From the NCBI RefSeq assembly GCF_007713705.1, contig NZ_VMSJ01000003.1, positions 124,001 to 188,000 of the forward strand: 64,000 nucleotides of DNA, read 5' to 3'. The position numbers and the translations under genes are program-made. This DNA comes from Salinicoccus cyprini. Lineage in GTDB: Bacteria > Bacillota > Bacilli > Staphylococcales > Salinicoccaceae. How positions within the stretch are numbered: the first letter of the stretch is position 1; the number at the start of each line of letters is the position of its first letter. The notes under the pieces were generated by a model. That model ran no database searches, was not told the DNA's origin, and worked only from the letters and a program-made list of their open reading frames with translations. Positions 35,303 to 44,373 of this stretch are shown in pieces.

Positions 35303-35418
35303 CCATGAATTATCAGTATTATTTTACAACGGCATATCATGATAGACTTGCCTTAATCACAAAGACGAGGTTATCAAACATTTCAAACCCTCTCTTTGAA
35401 TTAAAGGAGGAAGTTCAT

Positions 35419-36468
35419 ATGAAGCGCAGTTTGGAAGAAAGACTGAAGGACGGTCCGGTAATTGCAGGCGAAGGGTATCTATTCGAATTGGAACGCAGAG
35501 GGTATTTGCAGGCAGGGTCTTTTGTACCGGAAGTGGCATTGGATAATCCGGAGGCACTCAAGCAGACGTACCGCGACTATATGAATGCAGGCTCCGATGT
35601 CGTACTGGCTTTCACCTACAACGCCCACAGGGAGAAAATGAGGATCATCGGCAAGGAAGACCTTCTGGAACCTTTGAATCGAAATGCCATCCGGTTGGCT
35701 AAAGAGGTGGCAAAGGAACATCCAGTGGAAGAAGCATTGGTCGCCGGCAATATCTCCAATACGAACATATTCGATCCCGACAACCCTGAATCCAAAGACC
35801 AGGTCAGGGCGATGTTTGCAGAGATGGTCCAATGGTGCAAGGAAGAGGATGTTGATTATATCAACGGGGAAACATTCTATTACCATGAAGAAGCAGTCAT
35901 TGCTCTGGAAGAGATTCAAAGGCTGGAAATTCCAGCTGTCATCACGATGGGACTCATGGGTGAGAATATATTGAGAGATGGCTTTACGGTAGAGGAATCC
36001 TGCAGGATACTCGCTGAAAAAGGCGCGCTGGTGGTCGGGATGAACTGTTTCCGCGGTCCAGACACTATGCAGCCCTATCTTGAGAAGATACGTGAAAAAG
36101 TGGATGGCTACGTCGGCGGACTGCCGATTCCCTACCGTACTACAGAAGCACATCCGACCTTTTTCAATCTGCCGGATGGTGGATGCAGTTGCCATCTGCC
36201 GCTTGAAACGACCTTCCCGACTTCGCTCGATCCGCTCTACCATAACCGCTATGAACTTGCAGAGTGGGCAAAGAAGGCGCATGCTATCGGTGTGAACTAT
36301 ATCGGATTGTGCTGTGGTGCCTCCCCTGCCATGCTTCGGTCTGTTGCGGAAGCTGTCGGAGTGGAAGCAGTCAATTCAAAGTATTCTCCTGACATGGAGA
36401 AACACTTCCTGTTTGGTAAAGATGAAACACTGCAGAAACATAATCTTGACTACCGTACAAAAGCTTAA
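35419..36468 (+). CDS. Homocysteine S-methyltransferase (betaine-type)
   Basis: A 349-residue zinc-dependent methyltransferase of the Pfam S-methyl_trans family. It opens with EGYLFELERRGYLQAG, has the zinc cysteine in GMNCFRGP and the C-C pair in GLCCGASP. Length and PDGGCSCHLP are closer to betaine-homocysteine methyltransferases than to the SAM-using type; this would regenerate methionine from glycine betaine, common in salt-tolerant bacteria. The ATG follows AAAGGAGG; the longer upstream frame crosses a perfect inverted repeat and is not coding. The methyl donor is inferred. Confidence 0.8.
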   Translation: MKRSLEERLKDGPVIAGEGYLFELERRGYLQAGSFVPEVALDNPEALKQTYRDYMNAGSDVVLAFTYNAHREKMRIIGKEDLLEPLNRNAIRLAKEVAKEHPVEEALVAGNISNTNIFDPDNPESKDQVRAMFAEMVQWCKEEDVDYINGETFYYHEEAVIALEEIQRLEIPAVITMGLMGENILRDGFTVEESCRILAEKGALVVGMNCFRGPDTMQPYLEKIREKVDGYVGGLPIPYRTTEAHPTFFNLPDGGCSCHLPLETTFPTSLDPLYHNRYELAEWAKKAHAIGVNYIGLCCGASPAMLRSVAEAVGVEAVNSKYSPDMEKHFLFGKDETLQKHNLDYRTKA

Positions 36469-36518
36469 GCAGAAAATAGGACATCCAGTCGTACGTATAG
36501 AATGAAAATGAAGCAATA

Positions 36519-36558
36519 GGCATGTTTCCTGTAGCCGCAGGAAACATGCCTTTTAATT
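36519..36558. terminator. Strong bidirectional terminator
   Basis: GGCATGTTTCCTG and CAGGAAACATGCC form a 13-pair perfect stem followed by TTTTAATTTT, between convergent genes. Confidence 0.85.
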
Positions 36559-36585
36559 TTGTTCTGATTATTTCATTCAAATATA

Positions 36586-37092
36586 TCACTTCAGCTGCAG
36601 ATCTGTTAAACACGTACCATCTCCGTCGAAAGTGGAGAAATCATGCTCGACATGTTTGTCTTCATAGCTGATTTCTATAGTATATTCCCGGTCTCTCGGC
36701 AACCAGAAGTCCATAAAACCGTTCTCGAGTGTCGTCAGTGTCTGATCGATATGAACCTCGCCTTGATCATCTATAATCTTTACATCCATTTCTTTATCTG
36801 CCAGTTCACCCTGGCATCCAATCAGATTATGATGTTCGCACGGATGTGTATATGTAAGATAAGGGGCGATCGATACAAAGAATTCATCTTCGGGAAGATC
36901 ATGGATCTCCTCTTCTCCGCCGTCCTGAACGACAAGGGTTCGATCGTTTATCGAAGCAGATTCTACAACATTACTGGCGCTCAGCTGTGATACGAACTCT
37001 TTTATACTTGTTTCATCTGAAGCTGAATCGTTGCTGCATCCTGTCGATACAATCATTAAGATTGTTAAAACCGACATCAAATATTTTTTCAT
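36586..37092 (-). CDS. CueP-like copper-binding lipoprotein
   Basis: A 168-residue lipoprotein with a signal peptide and lipobox STGC (Cys19). The mature part has PCEHHNLIGCQGE and a late STFDGDGTCLTDLQL, the conserved cysteine and histidine pattern of the CueP family. In Salmonella CueP binds copper in the periplasm; in Gram-positives it would act on the outer face of the membrane. GGAGGG precedes the start. No copper ATPase or chaperone gene lies nearby. Confidence 0.8.
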   Translation of the reverse strand: MKKYLMSVLTILMIVSTGCSNDSASDETSIKEFVSQLSASNVVESASINDRTLVVQDGGEEEIHDLPEDEFFVSIAPYLTYTHPCEHHNLIGCQGELADKEMDVKIIDDQGEVHIDQTLTTLENGFMDFWLPRDREYTIEISYEDKHVEHDFSTFDGDGTCLTDLQLK

Positions 37093-37165
37093 TTATATCC
37101 CTCCTCAATTCAATTATACCAAGCAGATTCAACTACGTTTCTAGGGACTGTAACAATTATATGAA

Positions 37166-37780
37166 TTATGAGCGTAGAGACGTGTTCATAACAATAGCCA
37201 ACTCATTCTCCATTTTTTTTTCGGAAGACCTTAATTCTTTAATAATATTCTCATAGTCTTCTTCATTTCGATTTTGACTTAACTTATACGCTGCCTGGAC
37301 TTCATCGACTTTAACTCTGAAGCCGACGATACCTTTAACTTGCTGACGAGTAGTTTCAGATAAATTATCCCATGTTGCGCCCTTTTCGCGATGACCTTCA
37401 TAACTGTTTAACAAAATTATTAAATCTTCAATCAATTCTTCTTCGCTAAGAATCTTACCAGTTCCATATAAGTGTACACTTTGATAGTTCCAGGTAGGCA
37501 CATTTTCATCTTTATACCATGTTGAAGAGACATAGCCGTGTGGACCTTGAAACATGACTAGAACATTTTCTTTATCATTCATTGTTTTCCATTGCTGATT
37601 CCCTTTTGCAAAATGACCGGAAACATATAAATCCCCTTCTGTTTCCTTAATATTGACAGGTACATGTGTTGCAATGGGTCTAGTCCCGTCATATGAGACA
37701 ATTGTTGCAAATGAGTTTTCTCGGATGAAGCTTTTGATCTCATTGAAATCATGTACTTGATAGTATTTTGGAATGTACAT
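37166..37780 (-). CDS. paiB: PaiB-family FMN-binding protein
   Basis: A 204-residue protein matching PaiB: M-Y-I-P-K-Y-Y at the start, PIATHVPVNI, SGHFAKGNQQWK, VMFQGPHGYVSSTWY and GIVGFRVKVDEVQAAYKLSQNR. The fold is a split-barrel flavin reductase type; in Bacillus the paiAB pair affects sporulation and protease genes. The ATG follows GAGAGGAG. It begins 14 bases after the stop of paiA, giving an operon with paiA and a MarR regulator. AT-rich relative to neighbours. Confidence 0.88.
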   Translation of the reverse strand: MYIPKYYQVHDFNEIKSFIRENSFATIVSYDGTRPIATHVPVNIKETEGDLYVSGHFAKGNQQWKTMNDKENVLVMFQGPHGYVSSTWYKDENVPTWNYQSVHLYGTGKILSEEELIEDLIILLNSYEGHREKGATWDNLSETTRQQVKGIVGFRVKVDEVQAAYKLSQNRNEEDYENIIKELRSSEKKMENELAIVMNTSLRS

Positions 37781-37794
37781 AGTAGCTCCTCTCT

Positions 37795-38307
37795 TCAACC
37801 CTTTAAAGATTTACTCATAATTATATCAATCTGACGATCATCACCCATATAAAAAGCGTGTTCATCTATTTGCAGAAATCCTAATTTCTCATAAAAACGA
37901 ATTGCATTAGTATTCTTCTCCCAGACACCCAGCCATATTTTTTCACGGTTTAACTCTTGAGCAAGATCCAGCACTTGATTGAACAGTTGCTTTCCCAATC
38001 CTTGCTTTTGAAACTTATCTAATACATAGATACGCTCTATTTCCAGGCTATTACCTTTCATCTTCTCTGTCTGTGCGTCTTCAATATTTACTTTTAAATA
38101 CCCTGCCAAACTGTTCTGATAGTAAATGAAATAGAAGTATGAATGCGGATTTTCCAATTCCTTGAGCAGTTTCCCTGATGTAAATGCCGTACTTAAATAG
38201 GCGTCGATATTTTCTTTTTCATTTTGTGGCCTGAAAGTTTCATCAAATGTGGCATAGCTTATTTCCTTTAATTCAGATAGATCTTCAATTGTACATTGTC
38301 TAATCAT
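37795..38307 (-). CDS. paiA: PaiA-family polyamine acetyltransferase
   Basis: A 170-residue GNAT matching PaiA, an N1-spermidine/spermine acetyltransferase. Features are ISYATFDETFRPQN, LEIERIYVLDKFQKQGLGKQ (acetyl-CoA loop) and NAIRFYEKLGFLQIDEHAFYMG. GGGGGAT precedes the start. It lies between a MarR gene and paiB, all on one strand with short gaps, so the three are probably one operon for polyamine control. Confidence 0.88.
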   Translation of the reverse strand: MIRQCTIEDLSELKEISYATFDETFRPQNEKENIDAYLSTAFTSGKLLKELENPHSYFYFIYYQNSLAGYLKVNIEDAQTEKMKGNSLEIERIYVLDKFQKQGLGKQLFNQVLDLAQELNREKIWLGVWEKNTNAIRFYEKLGFLQIDEHAFYMGDDRQIDIIMSKSLKG

Positions 38308-38321
38308 TATTTATCCCCCTT

Positions 38322-38774
38322 TTAATACTCTCTTTTATATCCTTTTTTCACACGTAGCCAGTCGTGTGAAATATTATCTTTAACTCTTTCTAATAATCCT
38401 ACTAAGACATCAATTTCCTCTTCGGTTAATCCTTGTAGAGCCACAGCATTGGAATGTTCATTTTCGCGGATTATAAATGGATAGATCGCTTGCCCTTCTG
38501 CAGTAGGAAACAGTAACTTGTTTTTTTGATTATTTGGATCTGTTTTTTTGATGATTAATCCATTCTTCTCTAGATTTTTAATAGCTCGCGCAGTAGTTGT
38601 TCTATCAATTTTTAAAATCTCCGCCAATTTTTCTTGAATCATTCCAGGGTTTTCACAAATTCTTACGAGATAGACAAACTGCCCTTTTGCCAGATCAAGT
38701 TCTTTGAACTCTATGTTGCTGATTGAATCGAGTGCTCTGGATATTATGCCGATATTCCTTAGTATATCTTTCAT
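38322..38774 (-). CDS. MarR-family regulator of the paiAB operon
   Basis: A 150-residue winged-helix regulator: IQEKLAEILKIDRTTTARAIKNLEKNGLI is the DNA-binding region and NQKNKLLFPTAEG the wing. No conserved N-terminal cysteine is present. The ATG follows AAAGGAG; an upstream in-frame extension overlaps the operator. The palindrome TGTTGC-AAAT-GCAACA sits directly upstream of the ribosome site, so autorepression of this gene with paiA and paiB is likely. Confidence 0.85.
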   Translation of the reverse strand: MKDILRNIGIISRALDSISNIEFKELDLAKGQFVYLVRICENPGMIQEKLAEILKIDRTTTARAIKNLEKNGLIIKKTDPNNQKNKLLFPTAEGQAIYPFIIRENEHSNAVALQGLTEEEIDVLVGLLERVKDNISHDWLRVKKGYKREY

Positions 38775-38787
38775 AGCCTCTCCTTTT

Positions 38788-38803
38788 TGTTGCAAATGCA
38801 ACA
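38788..38803 (-). promoter_or_regulatory. Operator candidate for the MarR regulator
   Basis: TGTTGC and GCAACA are perfect 6-base inverted arms around AAAT, 14 bases upstream of the MarR start codon and immediately before its AAAGGAG. Confidence 0.6.
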
Positions 38804-38942
38804 TAATTTATAAGACTACTATATCATATTTTATTGCATTTACTATAAAAAATATTTCCAATTCTATCATTTCTGATGATTATAGTTGGTAAAGTTGGAA
38901 GGCGCTTCTCTGGGATCATAGACCTCCTCCTAGAAGAATTAC

Positions 38943-39062
38943 AAACAGCTTAATATGTTGGATATCTGCGAGTCCCCTACCGAACACGTCCCTGATTTTC
39001 TGAGCTTCCTCTTCAAACATATCGATCCGCTCTTCTCTATAGTCTTGAACCTCAAATCTCAT
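38943..39062 (-). pseudogene. Remnant of a GrpB/UPF0157 family gene
   Basis: The minus strand reads ERIDMFEEEAQKIRDVFG then LADIQHI, matching the N-terminal part of GrpB family proteins (W-x-x-x-F-E-x-E-A-x-x-I ... I-x-H-I-G-S-T-A-V). The frame then loses similarity exactly where the GST nucleotidyltransferase-like motif should follow and stops soon after. The rest of the gene is gone. The remaining 38805-39290 stretch shows no other reading frame I can support. Confidence 0.6.
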
Positions 39063-39290
39063 CACAACTCACTTCTTTGCTCGTTTTCTTGTATTAATAT
39101 CTTTGCATTCTATCCTTTATTCATTCAAGAAGACGCTTACTTCCAAAGAGGATTAAATCCCTTGAGCCTCAAGGGCTCCAGGCTGAATTATCTTTCTATT
39201 AGGACTATGAGTAAATGAGTTGAAATTTGTTACCACTCCCTTTATTATGAATCAGCGGCATTCAAACGATTTATAAGGAGGGTTATTGAA

Positions 39291-40181
39291 ATGATAAAAA
39301 AAGGGCTTAACAAAATCAATTTTGAAAATATAAAAATACTCATGACGCCGAGAATTACGCTTCAGACGCTGCTCAACATCGCAGCTGTCATCCTGGGGGC
39401 TTTCCTGTTCTCGATCGGAGTCAATCAATTCATGATTCCAGGAAACTTGGGGGACGGTGGTGTATCGGGACTGGCGATCATCATCCTGTATGCATTTAAT
39501 ATATCACCTGCCATCTCCACATTGGTACTGAACGGCATCCTGCTTATCATCGGTTTTAAATTTCTGTCCAGACGTGGCATGTACTATACGATATTTGCGG
39601 TCATCATGATGTCAGTATTCCTCGGAATCACAGATTCATTTGTCATACAGACGGATGAAATCATGCTCAATGTCATTTTCGGTGGCCTTTTCCTTGGTCT
39701 CGGTAATGGTCTTGTCATCCGCATCGGTGCAACGACGGCTGGTTCGGCCATACTGGGACGAATCGTCAACAAGTATACGGATATAAAAATTGCGAATGCC
39801 ATCCTGGCATTCGACCTGATGGTCATTACAATCGGCCTGACGGTACTGACGATCGAGCAGGTGCTGCTCACTGTCGTCGCAATGTATATCAATGTAAAAG
39901 TCATGGACTTCATGATAGAAGGTATGAATCCGAAGAAAGCCATCACCATCGTTTCCCAGAAACCGGAAGTACTGGGCAAGCTGATCAACAGTGAAATCGG
40001 CCGCGGTGTAACGATGATGAATGGTAAAGGATTCTATTCCAGAGAAGAGAACGACATTCTGTATGTCGTCATCAATAAATCCAAATTGACCCGGCTGAAA
40101 CGTCTGATCAAGCACTACGATGAAAATGCATTTGTCGTCGTCAACGATGTAAACAGCGTACTCGGCAATTCCATCGCATAG
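39291..40181 (+). CDS. YitT-family membrane protein (DUF161/DUF2179)
   Basis: A 296-residue protein with five or six hydrophobic segments in the first 190 residues (for example LQTLLNIAAVILGAFLFSIG and the loop NLGDGGVSGLAIIILY) followed by a soluble DUF2179 domain of about 80 residues (KAITIVSQKPEVLGKLI). This is the standard YitT layout; the family is abundant in Firmicutes and its transport role is unknown. AAGGAGG precedes the ATG, and a strong terminator follows. Confidence 0.85.
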   Translation: MIKKGLNKINFENIKILMTPRITLQTLLNIAAVILGAFLFSIGVNQFMIPGNLGDGGVSGLAIIILYAFNISPAISTLVLNGILLIIGFKFLSRRGMYYTIFAVIMMSVFLGITDSFVIQTDEIMLNVIFGGLFLGLGNGLVIRIGATTAGSAILGRIVNKYTDIKIANAILAFDLMVITIGLTVLTIEQVLLTVVAMYINVKVMDFMIEGMNPKKAITIVSQKPEVLGKLINSEIGRGVTMMNGKGFYSREENDILYVVINKSKLTRLKRLIKHYDENAFVVVNDVNSVLGNSIA

Positions 40182-40193
40182 ATATGTAAAATA

Positions 40194-40240
40194 AAAACAG
40201 GGTGCAGCATCTCTCAAGAGATTTTGCACCCTGTTTTTTT
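40194..40240. terminator. Terminator after the YitT-family gene
   Basis: AAAACAGGGTGCA and TGCACCCTGTTTT pair, ending in seven T residues on the plus strand; it also closes the convergent SDR gene. Confidence 0.85.
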
Positions 40241-41024
40241 ATATTTCGATATCCCAGTTCTCTTTCTCTTCCTGGCGCATGTTCTCGGCCGTATCTTCAG
40301 GAAATGCAGTACGGAACTTGTGGTGGTCCTTCGGAATGATTTCCACCATCTTATCAATCATCAGCTGCGGATCATTCTGCTGATCGAGCCCCTGCTCGCT
40401 TTCCTTGAGATTTTCAACGGAAGTGTAATGCTTGTCGGGATCGAACCATTCCCATTTCTCCTCCACTGCACGCTTGTTGAAGCCCGTCTCGAATGGGCCC
40501 GGGTTGATTGTGGCAACCTGTACATTGAATTCTTCAAGCTCCTGGCGCATCGACTTGGCGATGGCTTCCAGAGCATGCTTGGAAGATGCATAGAGCCCTT
40601 TGTAGGCAGCTGCCATGGAACCGGCCATGGAAGACATGAATACGATCTTGCCCTGGCGTTTCTCCACGAAGTGTTCTGCAGCAATGCGGGCCGTTTCGAG
40701 TGTACTGAACACGTTGACCTCGAACAGTTCACGCAGTGCAGACATCGGCACTTCCCAGATGGGTCCGCCCTCATTGACCGCCGCATCAGCGACAAATATA
40801 TCATAGTCATAGTGCTTCATACGCTCACGGTCTTTCGTGTTCGTGATGTCCATTTTGAAGATTTCAATATCCACACCAGCCGCTTCTGCCGCTTCCATCA
40901 GTCCCGTCTTCTGCGGCAGATTTTCAACACTGGCAATGACCTTATGGCCTTCCTTAGCCAGCCCGATTGCCGTGCCCTTCCCGAGACCGGAACCGGCGCC
41001 TGTAATCATGATTGTTTTGCTCAT
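40239..41024 (-). CDS. Short-chain dehydrogenase/reductase
   Basis: A 261-residue SDR. The cofactor motif is TGAGSGLGKG; the usual N-x-A-G is altered to D-A-A-V-N; the catalytic Ser lies in VFMSSMAG and Tyr-x3-Lys in YASSKHAL; PGPFETG follows. The C-terminus is longer than in classical SDRs and ends in charged residues. AAAGGGG precedes the ATG. Substrate unknown. It is followed on the opposite strand by a shared terminator. Confidence 0.85.
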   Translation of the reverse strand: MSKTIMITGAGSGLGKGTAIGLAKEGHKVIASVENLPQKTGLMEAAEAAGVDIEIFKMDITNTKDRERMKHYDYDIFVADAAVNEGGPIWEVPMSALRELFEVNVFSTLETARIAAEHFVEKRQGKIVFMSSMAGSMAAAYKGLYASSKHALEAIAKSMRQELEEFNVQVATINPGPFETGFNKRAVEEKWEWFDPDKHYTSVENLKESEQGLDQQNDPQLMIDKMVEIIPKDHHKFRTAFPEDTAENMRQEEKENWDIEI

Positions 41025-41116
41025 TTTATAACTGTCCCCTTTTTCGTTAATGATACTCTACTCTTCCCATATAGAGTGGTCATAAACGTAAAGGGATGAT
41101 GCAAGGCAACTTGAAA

Positions 41117-42385
41117 TCAACCGGTAACGAGTTCTTTTTCCGTGTTCACTTCTTCAGTCGGCAAATCCACTTTTCCAGGTCGGACAACGAATGCACTGAT
41201 CAGCGTTGCAATGACGAAGAGTCCCATTATGACATAGAGCAGTACGTTATAGGATTCTGTCTGAGCGAGTACGAAAGTCGCCAGCTGGTTGCCGGTCAGT
41301 CCGGCGATGGCCCAGGCAGACAGTGCTAGTCCGTGCACCGTCGAGATCGCATGCAGACCGAAACGATCGGCCAGAAGCGGCGGCAAGGATGAAAATCCAC
41401 CTCCATATCCCGCATTGACGATGCACAGCAGGGCGATGATGAAGAATGTCGTAATCGTACTGCTGACGCCATTGAACACGAGCGGCAGTACAATCGCTGT
41501 AATGGATGAAATGAAGATGATCTTATAGATCGAGTTGCGGTCCCTAAGCTGGTCACCGAGTGCCGAGAACATGAGTCTGCCCCCTGCATTGAAGATTGCC
41601 GTCAATGCACTGACAAGGCCGATGGCGCCGAAACCGATGAATACCAGAATGCCCTTCTCCTGGGAAATGAGTGCGAGCCCGCAAGTGATATTCAGATAGA
41701 ACATCAGCCAGATGCCGATGAATGTTTTATTTTTCAACACTTCCATGTAGCTGAAGCTTTGGCTCTGTGCGACTGCTTCCGTATAGCCCGCCGGCTTCCG
41801 GATCAAAAGGTGTCCAATCAGCATCATCACCATATATGTACCTGCCAGAATAAAGAACATCGTATAGATGTTCGCTGGATTCAAAAGCACGCCTTCACTG
41901 TTGCGTGCGCCAAGCAGCTGCTCGATCCATGGGCTCGCAATTACTTTCGCCAGACCGAATCCCAGCACCGCAAGACCCGTCGCCAAGCCCTTCTGTTCCT
42001 TGAACCAGAGCATCAATGTCTTCACCGGTGTCAAATAGCCGATCCCAAGACCGATGCCCATGACCACACCGTAGGAAAGATAGATGCCCATCAACGACTT
42101 CTGATAGATGAAGAACCCTGTGCCCGCCATGCCGGCAACAAAGAACACCGCCGCAAGCAGGGAAGATTTCCGAATATCCTTTTCAACAAACCTGCCACCA
42201 AACGCTGCGGACATGCCCAGTACGAAGATGGCGATACTGAACGCCCACTCCACATCACCCACACTGCTTCCGATATAGGCAGCAATATCCCCCTTGAATA
42301 AGGACCAGCAGTATACCGTACCGATGCTGCAGTGGATCAGGAGTGCAGGCAGCACAGCCCGTATCCATTTGTTATTCAACCTATC
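41117..42385 (-). CDS. OFA-family MFS transporter (oxalate/formate antiporter-like)
   Basis: A 422-residue membrane protein with about twelve segments. It begins NKWIRAVLPALLIHCSIGTVYCWSLF, the hallmark of the oxalate:formate antiporter (OFA) family, with GIGLGIGYLTPVKTLMLWF in the middle and GGGFSSLPPLLADRFG near the end. Many OFA members in Firmicutes have unknown substrates, probably small carboxylates. The ATG follows GGAGGAATTGTCAT. It is 92 bases upstream of the SDR gene on the same strand. Confidence 0.88.
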   Translation of the reverse strand, partial: DRLNNKWIRAVLPALLIHCSIGTVYCWSLFKGDIAAYIGSSVGDVEWAFSIAIFVLGMSAAFGGRFVEKDIRKSSLLAAVFFVAGMAGTGFFIYQKSLMGIYLSYGVVMGIGLGIGYLTPVKTLMLWFKEQKGLATGLAVLGFGLAKVIASPWIEQLLGARNSEGVLLNPANIYTMFFILAGTYMVMMLIGHLLIRKPAGYTEAVAQSQSFSYMEVLKNKTFIGIWLMFYLNITCGLALISQEKGILVFIGFGAIGLVSALTAIFNAGGRLMFSALGDQLRDRNSIYKIIFISSITAIVLPLVFNGVSSTITTFFIIALLCIVNAGYGGGFSSLPPLLADRFGLHAISTVHGLALSAWAIAGLTGNQLATFVLAQTESYNVLLYVIMGLFVIATLISAFVVRPGKVDLPTEEVNTEKELVTG

Positions 42386-42610
42386 CATATGACAATTCCT
42401 CCAATACACATTAAAATACGAACGATAAATACAATAATAACATAAATGTACGTATATAATAGTATTATTTTAGAAAAATTATATCTTTTTAGTTTCTTCT
42501 AGCATTATAAACGAATGTTAGTATTAATTATGTCTAGTCCTTTAGTTTAACAGTTGATTGCCGCAATTAAGGGTAAAGAGAAAGTGAATTAAATTTGAGA
42601 GGATGAGTAG

Positions 42611-43384
42611 ATGAATAAAGTTGCAGTTGTTACAGGTTCTGCCGCTGGTCTAGGTAAAGGTATCGCATTACAGCTCGCGAAAGATGGATTCAAAGTTGTC
42701 CTGCAGGATATCAACGAAGATGCGCTGAAATCGACTGAGAAAGAGTTCAAGAACGAGGGGTATGAAGTCGTATCCGTTGCTGGAGATGTATCGAAGCGAG
42801 ACAAGCATACCGATTTTGTCAAAGCAGCAGTGGATAATTTCGGCCAACTGGACGTCTACGTCAACAACGCAGGCATCGATATCGTTGCCCCATTCATCGA
42901 GACCACGGAAGAGCAGATGAACAAGATCTTTGCCATCAACGTCAATGGCGTCATGTTCGGCACACAGGCAGCTGCCAGACAGTTCATGGATCAGGGCAGC
43001 AAAGGTAAAATCCTCAATGCATGCAGCATCGCAGGGCATGAGTCATATGAAATGCTCGGCGCCTACTCCGCAACGAAGCATGCCGTCAAATCTCTGACGC
43101 ATTCCGCTTCAAAAGAATTCGCCAAAGAAAACATTACAGTGAACGCCTACTGCCCGGGTGTAGCGAAGACCGAGATGTGGGATCGCATCGATGCAGAAAT
43201 GGTCAGATACAATGACGATATGGAACCAGGAGATGCATTCAAGGAATTCTCCGGAGCCATCTCACTGGGCCGCTATCAGGAACCCCAGGACGTCGCCAAT
43301 CTCGTCAGCTTCCTCGCATCCGACAAAGCCGACTATATTACCGGTCAGGCCATCGTGACAGATGGCGGACTTGTGTATAGATAA
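42611..43384 (+). CDS. Acetoin/diacetyl reductase-like SDR
   Basis: A 257-residue classical SDR: TGSAAGLGKGIA, NNAGIDI, catalytic Ser in ACSIAGHES, YSATKHAVKSLT and PGVAKTEMWDRID, closing with ITGQAIVTDGG. The sequence pattern, especially the A-K-T-E-M-W-D stretch, resembles acetoin reductases (butanediol dehydrogenases) that interconvert diacetyl, acetoin and 2,3-butanediol with NADH. A related general oxidoreductase is possible. Divergent from the OFA transporter; a hairpin terminator follows. Confidence 0.85.
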   Translation: MNKVAVVTGSAAGLGKGIALQLAKDGFKVVLQDINEDALKSTEKEFKNEGYEVVSVAGDVSKRDKHTDFVKAAVDNFGQLDVYVNNAGIDIVAPFIETTEEQMNKIFAINVNGVMFGTQAAARQFMDQGSKGKILNACSIAGHESYEMLGAYSATKHAVKSLTHSASKEFAKENITVNAYCPGVAKTEMWDRIDAEMVRYNDDMEPGDAFKEFSGAISLGRYQEPQDVANLVSFLASDKADYITGQAIVTDGGLVYR

Positions 43385-43399
43385 ATCGCTTTTATAGCC

Positions 43400-43444
43400 A
43401 ATACTCCCTGGAGTCGACTTTCTGACTGCAGGGAGTATTTTATA
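43400..43444 (+). terminator. Terminator after the acetoin reductase-like gene
   Basis: AATACTCCCTG and CAGGGAGTATT pair and are followed by TTATAAT. Confidence 0.75.
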
Positions 43445-43463
43445 ATCTATTCAATTATATTTC

Positions 43464-44171
43464 TCAACACCTTACATACTTCCGTTTGAATCCGATTCTG
43501 CCCTTCTCCACCTGCTTCATGATGTTTTCCTTGGCATCAAGCTTGGCGGGTTTCCTATTCCCCCGATGCATTTCCACTATGCCTACTTTTTCCGATGTTT
43601 CCACGGCTTTTTCATGCAGTGGCTTGAATGAGGTGGCGACGGTGTAGATGAAGTTGTTCATCGACGCCTTCGTTCTATCAGGGGCACTGTGGATCTCATT
43701 TTCCACGCGTTCCAGCATGCCGGCAATCTTCTCTTCAGAGAACTCATGGTCCTTGCGGCTGCCGAGCAGCCAGCAGTAGCAGCTCCATCCGGCTGACATT
43801 CTGAGGTTCTCCCCGCTGTCGATCCACTTGTCGGCGACTTCCTGTGCAATATCTGCTTCCGCCAGTGTCACTGCGACGACGTAGTCGGACAGCATATAGA
43901 AGTATGCCTGATCCATCCAGCGATCATAATCGGCTTCCGTCATGCCATTCGGCTCTGCAATAATCCCTGCGAAGTACATGGCATCATAATTGCCCGTGTC
44001 GTACAGCTGATCCGCAAGTGTCTGGTCCGTCCTGATCTCTTTTGCCATCGGCTTCATAGCCCCCGTAGCGACACCATAAAGCGGTTCCTCTGCACCATTC
44101 GACATATACATCTTCTTCGTCCGTTCCTTGCCCAGGTGCTCAAGGTTCTCCATTACCGTTTGAAAATCCAT
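43464..44171 (-). CDS. AlkD-like DNA alkylation repair protein
   Basis: A 235-residue helical-repeat protein of the DNA alkylation repair (AlkD/AlkC-like) family. It begins with a helix containing NLEHLGKERTKKMYMSNGAEEPLYGV, a stretch seen in this family, and continues with AEADYDRWMDQA, LAEADIAQEVADKWIDS and a lysine-rich tail (IGFKRKYVRC). AlkD flips out and removes alkylated bases; whether the catalytic aromatic and Asp residues are kept cannot be judged by eye, and many relatives are of unknown activity. The ATG eight bases after GAGGGG is used. It is divergent from a LexA-controlled gene. Confidence 0.75.
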   Translation of the reverse strand: MDFQTVMENLEHLGKERTKKMYMSNGAEEPLYGVATGAMKPMAKEIRTDQTLADQLYDTGNYDAMYFAGIIAEPNGMTEADYDRWMDQAYFYMLSDYVVAVTLAEADIAQEVADKWIDSGENLRMSAGWSCYCWLLGSRKDHEFSEEKIAGMLERVENEIHSAPDRTKASMNNFIYTVATSFKPLHEKAVETSEKVGIVEMHRGNRKPAKLDAKENIMKQVEKGRIGFKRKYVRC

Positions 44172-44280
44172 ATCCATCACCCCTCTGTTATGTTCCTTTC
44201 AATTTTATCATCTTAATGACAGAGCAACTCATTCTGCCATTGAACTTTTATATATCAATTCTCAAACGTTCGTATTTAAT

Positions 44281-44294
44281 CGAACATATGTTCG
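44281..44294 (+). promoter_or_regulatory. LexA (SOS) box
   Basis: CGAACATATGTTCG is a perfect match to the Firmicute LexA consensus CGAAC-N4-GTTCG. It lies four bases upstream of a TATAAT (44298-44303), inside the promoter spacer, so bound LexA would block transcription of the gene at 44374. Further GTTCG half-sites occur at 44268-44272 and 44312-44316. Confidence 0.88.
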
Positions 44295-44373
44295 TGTTAT
44301 AATATGAATACGTTCGGGTGACACTGTAAGATAGGATGCACAGCAGGCATCCTATGACATTGGAGGTCAGATC

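Noticed and set aside
35199-35418. Possible SAM riboswitch before the homocysteine methyltransferase
   Set aside because: Only a simple perfect palindrome is present; the conserved S-box core sequences are absent.
41759-42301. A 180-codon plus-strand open frame opposite the OFA transporter
   Set aside because: It is the antisense shadow of a clear membrane transporter and has no supporting start signal.
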